A stretch of 64,000 nucleotides of DNA, taken from Flavobacterium sp. CG_23.5 (GTDB lineage: Bacteria > Bacteroidota > Bacteroidia > Flavobacteriales > Flavobacteriaceae). Under the pieces are notes generated by a model. The model had not been told where the DNA came from, searched no databases, and saw nothing but the letters and a program-made list of their open reading frames with translations. Position 1 is the first letter of the stretch. Each line of letters starts with the position of its first letter. The stretch lies in the NCBI RefSeq assembly GCF_017875765.1, contig NZ_JAGGNA010000001.1, forward strand, positions 1,495,501-1,559,500, in the 5' to 3' direction. The translations under genes and the position numbers were made by a program. This document shows positions 15,830 through 24,526 of this stretch, piece after piece.

Positions 15830-16945
15830 TTATTTATTCCCGTCCGTTAGCGTTTTCATAAAAGCGACAATATCTTTTTCTTCTTGATCCGTTAAACCTA
15901 AATTTCCAAGTTCATCGTGATTGACCGTTTCCGGAATTTCAGCTGCTGGAAAAGACTCTACATCCCTCTTATTATAAAAATGCATAACTTCCTCTAGCGT
16001 ATTATAAAAACCATTATGAAAATAAGGCGCTGAAATCGCAACATTCCGTAAGGTAGGCACTTTGAATTTTCCGTTATGACTGGCATCATTTACGGTTTTT
16101 CCTAATCCTAAATCGATGGCATTTTTCCCATCAGGATTAAATTGTACAGGCAGATTGTAAAAAGGATTATTTGGGTTTTTGGGAACCCCAATATTATCAT
16201 ACGTAAAATCAGTAAACAATACTTTTCCACTGGCTTCATCGGGATCTATAATGTGGCAGGCGGCACAGTTTCCTTTTTTCTCATTTTTAAAAAGTTCCAT
16301 TCCTCTGGCTTCTTGCATCGTCAGCGTTGCTTGACCTTTTAGATAATAATCAAATTTTGATGTAAAAGGATTTAACTCCGATGACTTTTCAAAGGCAGCA
16401 ATTGCATCGGCTATATTGTTAACTATTTTATCCGTATTCGTTTCAGCACCATAAACGGATAAGTACAAATTATAATAGGCAGCATTTTGCAATTTATTAA
16501 CCAACATCGCAGGATTAGTTATATTCATCTCTAAAGGATTCATAAACGGCTTCTTAGCCTGCTCTTGCAACGTATGTACGCGACCATCCAGAAAGAATCC
16601 TCCAAAATAAGTATCTTCCGTTGCATCATATTGCAGTGTAGGGGAATACATAGAATAGGCAATACTCGAGGAATTTCTATTTCCAAAAAGACCATTAACT
16701 GCGCCTTCTGAAACAATATTATGATTCAAATCGCTAAAACCAGTTTGAGGATTATGGCAGGTAGCGCAAGATTGTCCAATTGGGTTAGAAAGATTTTGAT
16801 CAAAAAACAGCTTTTTTCCCAAGGCAACTTTATCAATTGGAGTAATAAAACTATAATCCCTTTCGTTTTCGCATGAGACTAAAACTGCCATTAAAACGAT
16901 AATTCTTAGGACAAAACCTATTTTTGTTATTACTATATTTTTCAT
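15830..16945 (-). CDS. Di-haem cytochrome c peroxidase (CcpA/MauG family) lipoprotein
   Basis: This is a periplasmic haem protein of 371 residues that reduces hydrogen peroxide, or a MauG-like oxidase. A lipobox (VLVSC at about residue 25) suggests a lipid anchor. Two CxxCH haem sites are present: CATCH at residues 60-64 and CAACH at 227-231. The family motifs GKKLFFDQNLS near the first haem and KVPTLRNVAISAPYFHNG near residue 300 are also present. It lies 15 bases downstream of a TonB-dependent receptor gene and probably shares its transcript, so iron uptake or haem handling may link them. Confidence 0.92.
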   Translation of the reverse strand: MKNIVITKIGFVLRIIVLMAVLVSCENERDYSFITPIDKVALGKKLFFDQNLSNPIGQSCATCHNPQTGFSDLNHNIVSEGAVNGLFGNRNSSSIAYSMYSPTLQYDATEDTYFGGFFLDGRVHTLQEQAKKPFMNPLEMNITNPAMLVNKLQNAAYYNLYLSVYGAETNTDKIVNNIADAIAAFEKSSELNPFTSKFDYYLKGQATLTMQEARGMELFKNEKKGNCAACHIIDPDEASGKVLFTDFTYDNIGVPKNPNNPFYNLPVQFNPDGKNAIDLGLGKTVNDASHNGKFKVPTLRNVAISAPYFHNGFYNTLEEVMHFYNKRDVESFPAAEIPETVNHDELGNLGLTDQEEKDIVAFMKTLTDGNK

Positions 16946-16959
16946 GAATTTTAATCTAA

Positions 16960-19134
16960 TTAATTGAAATGGGCACTAAATCCTAAATAAAAACTTCTCC
17001 CAGTTGCAGGAATAATTCCAGGTCCAGGATATTCGTCTGTTCTTCTTGTAAAATAGGCTTTATCAGCAATATTATTTACGCCAAACTTAACTAGGAAATT
17101 ATTGATCTTGTAGTTTCCGCTAAAATCCAATACAGTATACGAAGGAAGATATCCAGCAATGGGATCGTCACTTTTTACGGCATTTGAGGCATCGCCAAAA
17201 GCATCACCAACATAATTCACTTGAAAAGTAGAAGACAATCTTTTGCTGTTATAAATGATTCCAACTCTGTTAATGTTTTTGGCAGCAGCCTCAACACGTT
17301 TTCCATTAAACTCCCCTGATTTATATTTCGCATCTATATAAGAATACGAATTAAAAATACTCAATCCATATTTTGAATCTTCATTCAAGTATTTTAAAAC
17401 ATTAAACTCAATGTAGCTTTCCACTCCTTTGTGCACACTGTTGGCAATGTTAGTTCGTACCGTATAATCTTCATTTGTCGTTGGATCAGTTCTTAAAACA
17501 ACACCAATTCTGTCGTTATAAGCCATAAAAAATCCGCTAACATCAAAATTTAAATAGTTTTTGATGGTTCCTTTATATCCAAAATCAGAATTGTATCCCT
17601 TTGCGTCTTTCAAATTTGGGTCTACGAAAGAAGAAATGCCAAGAGGCTCTAATTCAGCATAACTAATAGGTCGGTAAGATTGACTGATATTAGCGTAAAT
17701 AGAGGTGTTTCTTGTGGGCTTATATTCGGCACCAGTACCAAACAAAGCGAAATACCTATTTCTGCTTTGGTCTGTATTTAACTTGTCGTTTTCTTCAACT
17801 TTATATCCCAAAGCCGTCGTATTTAAATACTCAAAACGCACCCCTGGGGTGATCGTAAATTTGTCATTAATTCTAAAGATATTCTCAACAAAAGGAGCAA
17901 TATTAGTGGTGGTTAAATCAAAATTATAACCCCAATCTCCATTGATTGACAAATCGAAATCTGAATTTGTAGTACCCTCACCACCGCCTAATCTTTTGAA
18001 CCAAGCATAACTGTGTCTTAAACCTCCGGCAACAGTTGACATTTGATTTCCTAACCCATAAACTTGAGAAACACGCAATTCTGTGGTCACGTTATTCATA
18101 TTTTCTATCCCAACTTCTCGCGGTACATATTGATTAGTAGCTGGATCAATAGTGTCATCAGCTTCTGGACCCCCATCTTCATTTCTCCAAACCAAAGATC
18201 GGTTGCTAAAGAGGTACGATGTTTTTAAACTAATTTTAGTGTTTTCAGACGGAGTATAATTGGCGAAAGCCGTTACAATATTCCAAGGGGTTTTTAGCCA
18301 GTTTCTTGTGCGCGTAGATTGTTGCGGATCGTTTTGAAACTGTTCGTCAGTAAGTCCGCCCGGCATTTTTAACTTATTTCGAAGTATAGAATATTCTACT
18401 CCAAATTTCAATTTATCAGAAGCATTGTATTGCATTTTCCCAAAACCCGATAACTGCCATTGCTCACTGTTTGGTCTGTAACCATCTAATTTTCTGTATT
18501 GAATATAACTGTAGTAACTCCACTTTTTATAGTTTCCACCAATAGAGTTGAACGAATTATACAAGCCAAAACTGCCTATGGTTTGTGCGGTTTTAAATTC
18601 GAAAGGTTTATTAAGTGGTGCATCATCCAAGACATAATTTACCATACCGCCAAATTGCGAGCCAAATTGTAAAGATGCAGCGCCGCGAATCATTTCTATT
18701 CTTGTAACAGATTCCATTGAAGGTAAATAATACGCTTCATTATATCCGTAAGTATCGGCACTTACATTATATCCATTTTGACGTGTATTCATCTCAATAC
18801 TTTGTATTGGATTTAATCCGCGTGTTGCAATTCCATTGGCAGTAAATCCGCTGCTTTCCGTTTCTACGATGTTCAATCCTGGAATTCTACCTAATATTTG
18901 ACGGGTATTGTTTATCGCTTTGTTAGCGTCCAAACTGTCAATGACAATTACCTCTGTTTTTTTTCCAGCGTATATTATTCCATCTTTCTCGTCCAAAAAA
19001 TGGCCAATTCCATTTAACGTTTTATAACCTTTTATAATCACTTCATCAAGGTTTTTTATACTGTCTTTTGGCGCTATCTGTGCAATTCCAATTGACGATA
19101 CTAGAAGCATGATAAGGAGCAAAATATTCTTCAT
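16960..19134 (-). CDS. TonB-dependent receptor, probably for an iron chelate
   Basis: This 724-residue outer-membrane protein has a signal peptide ending near GIAQ. The plug domain (about residues 55-165) contains NTRQILGRIPGLNIVE and RIEMIRGAASLQFGSQFGG. A 22-strand-type barrel ends in the aromatic FYLGFSAHFN. The pattern is close to FecA/siderophore-type receptors. A palindromic operator resembling flavobacterial iron boxes lies directly upstream, and the downstream gene encodes a haem peroxidase. The substrate is inferred to be a ferric complex and is not proven by sequence. Confidence 0.88.
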   Translation of the reverse strand: MKNILLLIMLLVSSIGIAQIAPKDSIKNLDEVIIKGYKTLNGIGHFLDEKDGIIYAGKKTEVIVIDSLDANKAINNTRQILGRIPGLNIVETESSGFTANGIATRGLNPIQSIEMNTRQNGYNVSADTYGYNEAYYLPSMESVTRIEMIRGAASLQFGSQFGGMVNYVLDDAPLNKPFEFKTAQTIGSFGLYNSFNSIGGNYKKWSYYSYIQYRKLDGYRPNSEQWQLSGFGKMQYNASDKLKFGVEYSILRNKLKMPGGLTDEQFQNDPQQSTRTRNWLKTPWNIVTAFANYTPSENTKISLKTSYLFSNRSLVWRNEDGGPEADDTIDPATNQYVPREVGIENMNNVTTELRVSQVYGLGNQMSTVAGGLRHSYAWFKRLGGGEGTTNSDFDLSINGDWGYNFDLTTTNIAPFVENIFRINDKFTITPGVRFEYLNTTALGYKVEENDKLNTDQSRNRYFALFGTGAEYKPTRNTSIYANISQSYRPISYAELEPLGISSFVDPNLKDAKGYNSDFGYKGTIKNYLNFDVSGFFMAYNDRIGVVLRTDPTTNEDYTVRTNIANSVHKGVESYIEFNVLKYLNEDSKYGLSIFNSYSYIDAKYKSGEFNGKRVEAAAKNINRVGIIYNSKRLSSTFQVNYVGDAFGDASNAVKSDDPIAGYLPSYTVLDFSGNYKINNFLVKFGVNNIADKAYFTRRTDEYPGPGIIPATGRSFYLGFSAHFN

Positions 19135-19160
19135 TTTTATTTAGATTGATTAAACGGTGG

Positions 19161-19201
19161 CAAAAATAAAAAACTATTCTTATTTAAACTAATTTTAAAT
19201 A
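19161..19201 (-). promoter_or_regulatory. Promoter with Fur-like iron box
   Basis: The -7 box reads TATTTTTG on the minus strand (19161-19168). Twelve bases further upstream lies TATTTAAACTAATTTTAAAT (from 19181), an imperfect palindrome. It resembles the ATTTAGACTAATTATAAAT type of element I associate with iron-regulated flavobacterial genes. Its position over the -33 region suggests repression when iron is sufficient. Confidence 0.45.
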
Positions 19202-19287
19202 GAGTTATTTTAACGAAATTTTATCAAAAAATAAGAACTTTGAAAACACAGAGATTATCCCATCAAAAAACCGAAAAATAGATACAA

Positions 19288-19680
19288 ATGACTTTACACA
19301 TCGAAACCCCTGCCCTGCTTTTCTCCGCCACTTCTTTAATATTATTGGCCTACACCAACCGGTTTTTGACTGTCGCCACTATCGTTAGAGGATTGAAAAA
19401 AACATACAAAGAGAAAGAAAACAAAATGATTTTGTTGGAAATAAAAAATCTGAACCTGCGATTAACCCTTATCCGCTATATGCAAATGGCGGGTGTGTTG
19501 AGTTTATTTTTATCGGTATTTACAATGTTATTATTATTTTTAGAGCAACAAGTGGGTGGAATTTATCTTTTTGGATTGAGCTTGCTTTGTTTACTTATTT
19601 CGTTGGGATTATCGTTTTGGGAAATTAATATTTCAGTCGATGCATTACGATTGCATTTAAGTGATCTGATTCAGAAATAA
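19288..19680 (+). CDS. DUF2721-family membrane protein
   Basis: This 130-residue protein starts MTLHIETPALLFSATSLILL. Three hydrophobic helices (about 10-30, 67-90 and 92-112) frame a charged cytoplasmic loop (LKKTYKEKENKMILLEIKNL) with the R-x-x-x-M pattern of DUF2721. No function has been assigned to the family. It is monocistronic, divergent from the receptor operon, with a terminator just downstream. Confidence 0.78.
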   Translation: MTLHIETPALLFSATSLILLAYTNRFLTVATIVRGLKKTYKEKENKMILLEIKNLNLRLTLIRYMQMAGVLSLFLSVFTMLLLFLEQQVGGIYLFGLSLLCLLISLGLSFWEINISVDALRLHLSDLIQK

Positions 19681-19699
19681 TGTTTTAAAATCTATATAA

Positions 19700-19735
19700 A
19701 AAAAGAGCTGTAAAATTGATTTACAGCTCTTTTTT
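19700..19735. terminator. Bidirectional terminator
   Basis: Arms AAAGAGCTGTAAA and TTTACAGCTCTTT sit between the convergent DUF2721 and outer-membrane barrel genes. Confidence 0.85.
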
Positions 19736-19751
19736 AGTTTGTTGAAAAACG

Positions 19752-21869
19752 CTACTGATTTAAAATCCCGTCGTCTTCCTTCTTCTCTTTATTCAATAAA
19801 TTAGGATTTTCTTTAACCAACTTGTTTTTAGTTGGAATCTTATAATTCAGGCTAAAGCCAAATTTTCTCGTATCTTGTTTACTACTGATTAACAATGGCG
19901 TTTGAAAGGCATTGAAAGCATTTCTATTGGTATTCAAAACATCATCCGCATAAATAGAAAGTGTCAATTGGTCTTTCAAGAACTTTTTAGAAAAAGTAAG
20001 GTCTAATGAATTTCTAATTGGTTCAACAGCTATGAAATAAAAATAATTTCCTTTTGGGATAATATAGTTGTAATTGGCCACAAATTTTATCTTTTTTGGC
20101 AACACAATCTGCGACATGAAGTTAAACATCCAGAAGCCATTAGTATCTACATTTGGAATTTGGTGGTATTGGTAACCCGCATACACATACAAAAAGTTCA
20201 TCGTATCGGGATTCACATTCATTTTCATGGTTTCGGCCAGCCCTTTGGTAAACAACATATACGGAATTGGCATCCCAACGCTAAAATTATGAATCTTCAC
20301 CTCAGGTATATTCTCGTTAGTATTGATTACCAAATCATTATCAAGTGTCACTCTGTTAATCACTTGATTCTTTGCTGAACTGATATTGTAACTGACAAAC
20401 GCATAATCAAAAGCACTTAATTTTACTTCGTAATTATCAAAAATCGTAGGTTGTAAGTTAGGATTACCGGAATAATCTACATTCGGATTTTGATAGTTCG
20501 TATTGTTTGGGTTCAATGCTGAGGTGCTCGGCAGCGTAATTTTTTTATTGTAATTCACATTGAAATTAATCGAACGACTAAAATTATACTGCGCACTTGC
20601 ATTTGGAAAAAATCTAAATTGCTTGAAAGCACTTAATACTGCGAGGTCTGTTTTACCCGTGATATTGTAATCTTCGGCTCGACCACCCAAAATAAAATTT
20701 AGTTTATCAAATTTAGTTTGAATCTCAAAATAAGATGCGGCGGTTTTACGTTTATACTCTAAATTACTAACTCCCTTGCTTGCTGCATCAAAAAGTAATT
20801 CTTCATACAATCCACCAAAACTTACTTTTCCTTCATCAGACAACTTGATGGGTTGCGAATAATCAAACTTTGCATTATACAAATTTTGGTTGGATGAATT
20901 CACTAAAGTTGAAGCCGAATTACCCACCGGACTTAATTCAAAATCATTGGTATTGTTATTATAATTGAATTTAAACTCCAGCTTTTTAGCGGTGTTTTCA
21001 AATTTCTTCTGATACGTAACAACCGCATCTTGGCGCAAGCCGGTACTCTTGGAGGCATCATTAGTGCTAAAACCAGGCCCGTTTCCTAATGTATTGCTGT
21101 CATTATTATTTTTAGTTACATCGTAATTCAGCAATAAACGGTCTTTACCAATATCAAATGTTAAGGCCGATTTTATAAAATTATTTCTTCCTGTACGATC
21201 TGCATCCGTTTTTGAAAGTAACGAATTCATGCCGTTTTCTTGTTTCTCGAGGGAAGTCCAGACCGCACTTTCTCTGTAATTTTGGCCCACATTTAATTGC
21301 CATCCAAAATATTTATTTTTGGCACTCAACAAAAGGCTGTTGTTCATTCTCCAACGTACATCATCATAACTCGTAAAACTCGTGCTGTTAGTATAGGTCG
21401 CACTCAGGTAATTCTTCGCATTTTTATTGGTAATAATATTTAAAATCGCACCGCCAGAAGTAGCTGGAAATTCAGCTCCCGGTTGTGTAATAATTTCGAT
21501 TTTTTCAATCGCATTTGCAGGCATTCCCTCTAAAAAAGCATTCAGTTCAGTAGTAGAAATATTAAGGGGTCTACCATCCATAAAAACGTCCAATTGTTTT
21601 CCCTGATACATCATTCCTGCAATATCCGAGGCGATTAATCCCGGCAGTTTTTTAATTCCTTCTAAAACAGAACCCGTGTTTAAATTAGGTTGGTCCGCAA
21701 AATTAAAAATGGTGCGATCCGCTTTTTGTTCAATCGCTTTTTTGGTTGTTATAATAGTAACCTCATTTAATTCAGTCGTTTTTTCGGTGGCTTTTTCAGA
21801 AGTAGTTTGAGCAGAAGCTGCAAATACGCCCGCAAAAGTTATCATGGCTATTAGACCTAATTTTCGCAT
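19752..21869 (-). CDS. TonB-dependent receptor-like outer-membrane beta-barrel protein
   Basis: This 705-residue protein has a signal peptide ending near ASAQ at residue 21. A plug-like domain (about 35-150) contains GSVLEGIKKLPGLI and GKQLDVFMDGRPLNI, then ANAIEKIEIITQPGAEFPATSGGAILNIIT. The remainder is a barrel of the OMP_b-brl_3 type (FNVNYNKKITLPSTSALNPN). The family lacks a known substrate and often responds to envelope or nutrient signals. It lacks an N-terminal CarboxypepD-like domain, present in many relatives. It is divergent from the DMT exporter gene. Confidence 0.85.
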   Translation of the reverse strand: MRKLGLIAMITFAGVFAASAQTTSEKATEKTTELNEVTIITTKKAIEQKADRTIFNFADQPNLNTGSVLEGIKKLPGLIASDIAGMMYQGKQLDVFMDGRPLNISTTELNAFLEGMPANAIEKIEIITQPGAEFPATSGGAILNIITNKNAKNYLSATYTNSTSFTSYDDVRWRMNNSLLLSAKNKYFGWQLNVGQNYRESAVWTSLEKQENGMNSLLSKTDADRTGRNNFIKSALTFDIGKDRLLLNYDVTKNNNDSNTLGNGPGFSTNDASKSTGLRQDAVVTYQKKFENTAKKLEFKFNYNNNTNDFELSPVGNSASTLVNSSNQNLYNAKFDYSQPIKLSDEGKVSFGGLYEELLFDAASKGVSNLEYKRKTAASYFEIQTKFDKLNFILGGRAEDYNITGKTDLAVLSAFKQFRFFPNASAQYNFSRSINFNVNYNKKITLPSTSALNPNNTNYQNPNVDYSGNPNLQPTIFDNYEVKLSAFDYAFVSYNISSAKNQVINRVTLDNDLVINTNENIPEVKIHNFSVGMPIPYMLFTKGLAETMKMNVNPDTMNFLYVYAGYQYHQIPNVDTNGFWMFNFMSQIVLPKKIKFVANYNYIIPKGNYFYFIAVEPIRNSLDLTFSKKFLKDQLTLSIYADDVLNTNRNAFNAFQTPLLISSKQDTRKFGFSLNYKIPTKNKLVKENPNLLNKEKKEDDGILNQ

Positions 21870-21972
21870 AATTTTCTATTTGATTTTGCTGTAAGACTTT
21901 GTAAGATATTATTTGTTACAGTTTTTTAGAATAATTTTAGTACAAAAAAAATCTGTCCTAAATAAATTCATA

Positions 21973-21980
21973 TATCTTTG
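21973..21980 (+). promoter_or_regulatory. -7 box for the DMT exporter gene
   Basis: TATCTTTG matches TAnnTTTG and lies 23 bases upstream of the chosen ATG. This supports the ATG start over a TTG nine bases earlier. Confidence 0.6.
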
Positions 21981-22003
21981 CCCGCTTTTTAAAATTGAAA
22001 AAA

Positions 22004-22900
22004 ATGACAAAGAATAATGTATTAAAAGGAGTTTTCTTAGTAGGACTGGGCGCCACGAGTTATGGAATGCTGGCTACTTTTGTAAAGATGGCTTATGGCG
22101 AAGGTTTTACCACTCCAGAAGTAACAACGGCTCAATTTGTATATGGATTACTTGGCTTGCTACTTATAAATCTGTTTCAAAAAGCAAAAAAACGAAATGA
22201 AGTCGTTAAAGCTTCTAAGAAAAATATAGGTCAATTAATGTTAGCCGGAACTTCATTAGGAATGACCAGCATATTTTATTATTTGGCTATTAAGTACATT
22301 CCTGTTTCGATTGCCATCATTTTGTTGATGCAAACGGTTTGGATGGGTGTTTTATTCGAAATGATTTTAGAAAAAAAAATACCTTCCACTCAAAAAATCA
22401 TATCGGTACTAATCGTTTTGATTGGGACCGCACTTGCTACAAACCTCATTGAAAACAAAGTGACGTTAGACTGGCGCGGAATCGTTTTAGGGCTTCTGGC
22501 CGCAACATCATTCACAACAACAATGTTTACTGCTAATCGGGTGGCAACTCATGTTTCACCGGCGCAACGCAGTTTATATATGTTATTGGGTGGCGCAATA
22601 ATTATATTTGGTTTTGCGATTGCAACACAAACTACTCCTTTTAATTTTGGAATTTTCATGAAATGGGGAATTGTTTTGGCTCTTTTTGGGACTGTAATTC
22701 CACCTTTATTGTTTAATGCCGGTTTTCCTTTAACTGGAATTGGACTGGGAAGTATTGTCTCCGCATTGGAACTTCCAGTTTCGGTAATGATGGCTTATTT
22801 TCTTCTGAATGAAAAAGTAAATGCAATTCAATGGTTTGGAATAGTTTTGATCATTTTGGCAATTGTCATTATGAATGTCAACTTTAAAAAACAAAACTGA
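22004..22900 (+). CDS. EamA/DMT-family transporter
   Basis: This is an inner-membrane metabolite exporter of the drug/metabolite transporter superfamily, with 298 residues and about ten hydrophobic helices in two EamA repeats. The first repeat contains GATSYGMLATFVKMAYGEG and the second SLYMLLGGAIIIFGFAI. Conserved glycine/proline packing (PVSVMMAYFLLNEKVNAIQWFGI) is visible at the end. I prefer the ATG before TKNNVLKG to the upstream TTG. The substrate cannot be predicted. The gene appears monocistronic. Confidence 0.88.
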   Translation: MTKNNVLKGVFLVGLGATSYGMLATFVKMAYGEGFTTPEVTTAQFVYGLLGLLLINLFQKAKKRNEVVKASKKNIGQLMLAGTSLGMTSIFYYLAIKYIPVSIAIILLMQTVWMGVLFEMILEKKIPSTQKIISVLIVLIGTALATNLIENKVTLDWRGIVLGLLAATSFTTTMFTANRVATHVSPAQRSLYMLLGGAIIIFGFAIATQTTPFNFGIFMKWGIVLALFGTVIPPLLFNAGFPLTGIGLGSIVSALELPVSVMMAYFLLNEKVNAIQWFGIVLIILAIVIMNVNFKKQN

Positions 22901-22915
22901 TTATATTAAAAGAGT

Positions 22916-23130
22916 AATTATTACTTTCCACTAAAGCGAGCTTTACTTTTTGTTATTATCATTAACAAGGAGAGTAAGAGATTAAGAGTCATTATAGTCA
23001 AAACTTTTTTTACATAAAATCAGTACATGTTGGAAATGCTGCTGGAAATCTTTACTGATTTATTTACAAAAAACTCATTGCTAAAGCATAACAAAGCCAA
23101 CATCTCTAAATCTCTAGATCTCATTGTTTC
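22916..23130. repeat. Left inverted-repeat region flanking the DoxX-alkB unit
   Basis: Two blocks here recur inverted, in mirrored order, at 24280-24490. A perfect 17-base block TAAGAGATTAAGAGTCA (22975-22991) pairs with 24418-24434. CAAAGCCAACATCTCT (23092-23107) matches the complement of 24297-24312 at 14 of 16 positions. The interval between the blocks has diverged. No convincing gene is present in this gap. Confidence 0.6.
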
Positions 23131-23252
23131 AATATTTTGACAGTTATTATATAGAGTGAAATGTTTTTTATTGAAGTAGCGAATGACACTGAAAGTAATA
23201 ATTGCATTAATTTCAGTTAAATTTTTATAAATTCGTAATAAATAACTCAATT

Positions 23253-23606
23253 ATGAATTTACCTTGGCATCTCTATGTAATGGCTTTTATTTACATATTG
23301 GCTGGAATGAACCACTTTAGAAATCCGCGTTTATATCTAAAAATCATTCCTCCGTACTTCCCAAACCCAAAATTATTAAATACCATAAGCGGTCTCGCCG
23401 AAATATTTTTAGGAATCGCATTGTGTATCCCTGTTCTTTCTAGTTACGCTGCATGGGGAGTAATCGCTTTGTTGATTGCTATTTTCCCAACGCATCTGTA
23501 TATGTATTTTGATGAAAAAGCACGTATGGGCTTGCCTAAATGGGTTTTGTTATTACGCATGCCATTGCAATTAGGGTTAATTTATTGGGCCTATATTTAT
23601 ACCTAA
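23253..23606 (+). CDS. DoxX-like small membrane protein
   Basis: A 117-residue protein with four hydrophobic helices. The motif AGMNHFRNPRLYLKIIPPYFPNP after the first helix and GLAEIFLGIALCIP in the second are characteristic of the DoxX-like family (MauE/DoxX fold). The function is unknown; relatives are linked to redox membrane processes. It is followed after four bases by the AlkB-like gene, so the two are probably co-transcribed. Confidence 0.82.
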   Translation: MNLPWHLYVMAFIYILAGMNHFRNPRLYLKIIPPYFPNPKLLNTISGLAEIFLGIALCIPVLSSYAAWGVIALLIAIFPTHLYMYFDEKARMGLPKWVLLLRMPLQLGLIYWAYIYT

Positions 23607-23610
23607 AAAG

Positions 23611-24219
23611 TTGAAATCCTTATTTGACAATAGTCCCGATCCAATCGATCTTAATCTGCCATATGCAGAGGTCGTTTATTATCCCACTTTTTTTGACAAA
23701 AAAGAGGCTGATGCGATTTATGCTGAATTAGTAAGCACCATTCCTTGGCAACAAGACGAAATTACTGTGTATGGCAAGAAGCATTTACAGCCCAGACTAA
23801 CTGCTTTATACGGAAATGAGGGGAAATCCTATTCGTACTCGAATATAAAAATGCAGCCGCACCCTTGGAATTTGCTTTTGCAAAAGATAAAATCACAAGT
23901 TGAAACTGTTTCCAATGCAAAATTCACTGCCGTTTTACTCAATTACTATCGCGACGGAAAAGACAGCAACGTCTGGCACGCCGATAATGAAAAGGAATTG
24001 GGAATAAATCCCGTGATTGCCTCGGTCAGCTTTGGTGGCGAACGTACTTTTCAATTGAAACACAATTCCGACAAAGACCAGAAAAAAAGTATCGTTCTAG
24101 AACACGGAAGTTTATTGATTATGAAAGGGACGACACAGCATTTTTGGAAACATCAAATTCCCAAAACCGCTAAACCTGTAGAACCGAGAATAAATTTGAC
24201 ATTTCGTGTAATCAAATAA
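23611..24219 (+). CDS. alkB: AlkB-like 2-oxoglutarate/Fe(II) dioxygenase
   Basis: This is a predicted repair dioxygenase that removes alkyl groups from DNA or RNA bases. Its 202 residues carry the iron ligands in WHADNE (His123, Asp125) and TTQHFWKH (His177), and the 2-oxoglutarate arginine pair in EPRINLTFR (about 193 and 199). The substrate-side motif RLTALYGNEGKSYSYS is also typical of AlkB2/3-like proteins. The start is TTG; no in-frame ATG occurs near it and the sequence is conserved from there. It sits directly behind the DoxX-like gene between inverted repeats. Confidence 0.9.
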   Translation: MKSLFDNSPDPIDLNLPYAEVVYYPTFFDKKEADAIYAELVSTIPWQQDEITVYGKKHLQPRLTALYGNEGKSYSYSNIKMQPHPWNLLLQKIKSQVETVSNAKFTAVLLNYYRDGKDSNVWHADNEKELGINPVIASVSFGGERTFQLKHNSDKDQKKSIVLEHGSLLIMKGTTQHFWKHQIPKTAKPVEPRINLTFRVIK

Positions 24220-24279
24220 TCGTTTTAAATCAAAAATAATAAGACTGTCCGTTACTAATACAAAAAAAACATTATAATT

Positions 24280-24490
24280 TTTAAACTGTGAGGTTAAGAG
24301 ATGCCGGCTTTGCTCTGTTTTTACAATGAGGTTTTGCGTTTTTTAGAATAAAGTAATAAAGATATCAAGCGGCATTCGCGACCTTCAGTAATTTTCTTTA
24401 AGATTTTTTGGCAACATTGACTCTTAATCTCTTATTCTCATTGTTGTTGAAAGTAAGTAATTAGTACGAGTTCGTTTAGCGCACAGTCAT
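24280..24490. repeat. Right inverted-repeat region flanking the DoxX-alkB unit
   Basis: This is the mirrored counterpart of 22916-23130. Its blocks are AGAGATGCCGGCTTTG and TGACTCTTAATCTCTTA. It fills the gap between the AlkB-like gene and the promoter of the hydroxylase gene; no gene is visible. Confidence 0.6.
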
Positions 24491-24500
24491 AAAAAATTAT

Positions 24501-24508
24501 TACATTTG
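24501..24508 (+). promoter_or_regulatory. -7 box for the hydroxylase gene
   Basis: TACATTTG matches TAnnTTTG and ends 18 bases before the ATG I chose. The in-frame TTG inside it is therefore unlikely to be the start. Confidence 0.65.
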
Positions 24509-24526
24509 AAACAAATACTGCTGACT

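Noticed and set aside
23020-23250. 76-codon minus-strand frame before the DoxX-like gene
   Set aside because: It spans the inverted-repeat arm and the promoter region of the next gene and resembles no family.
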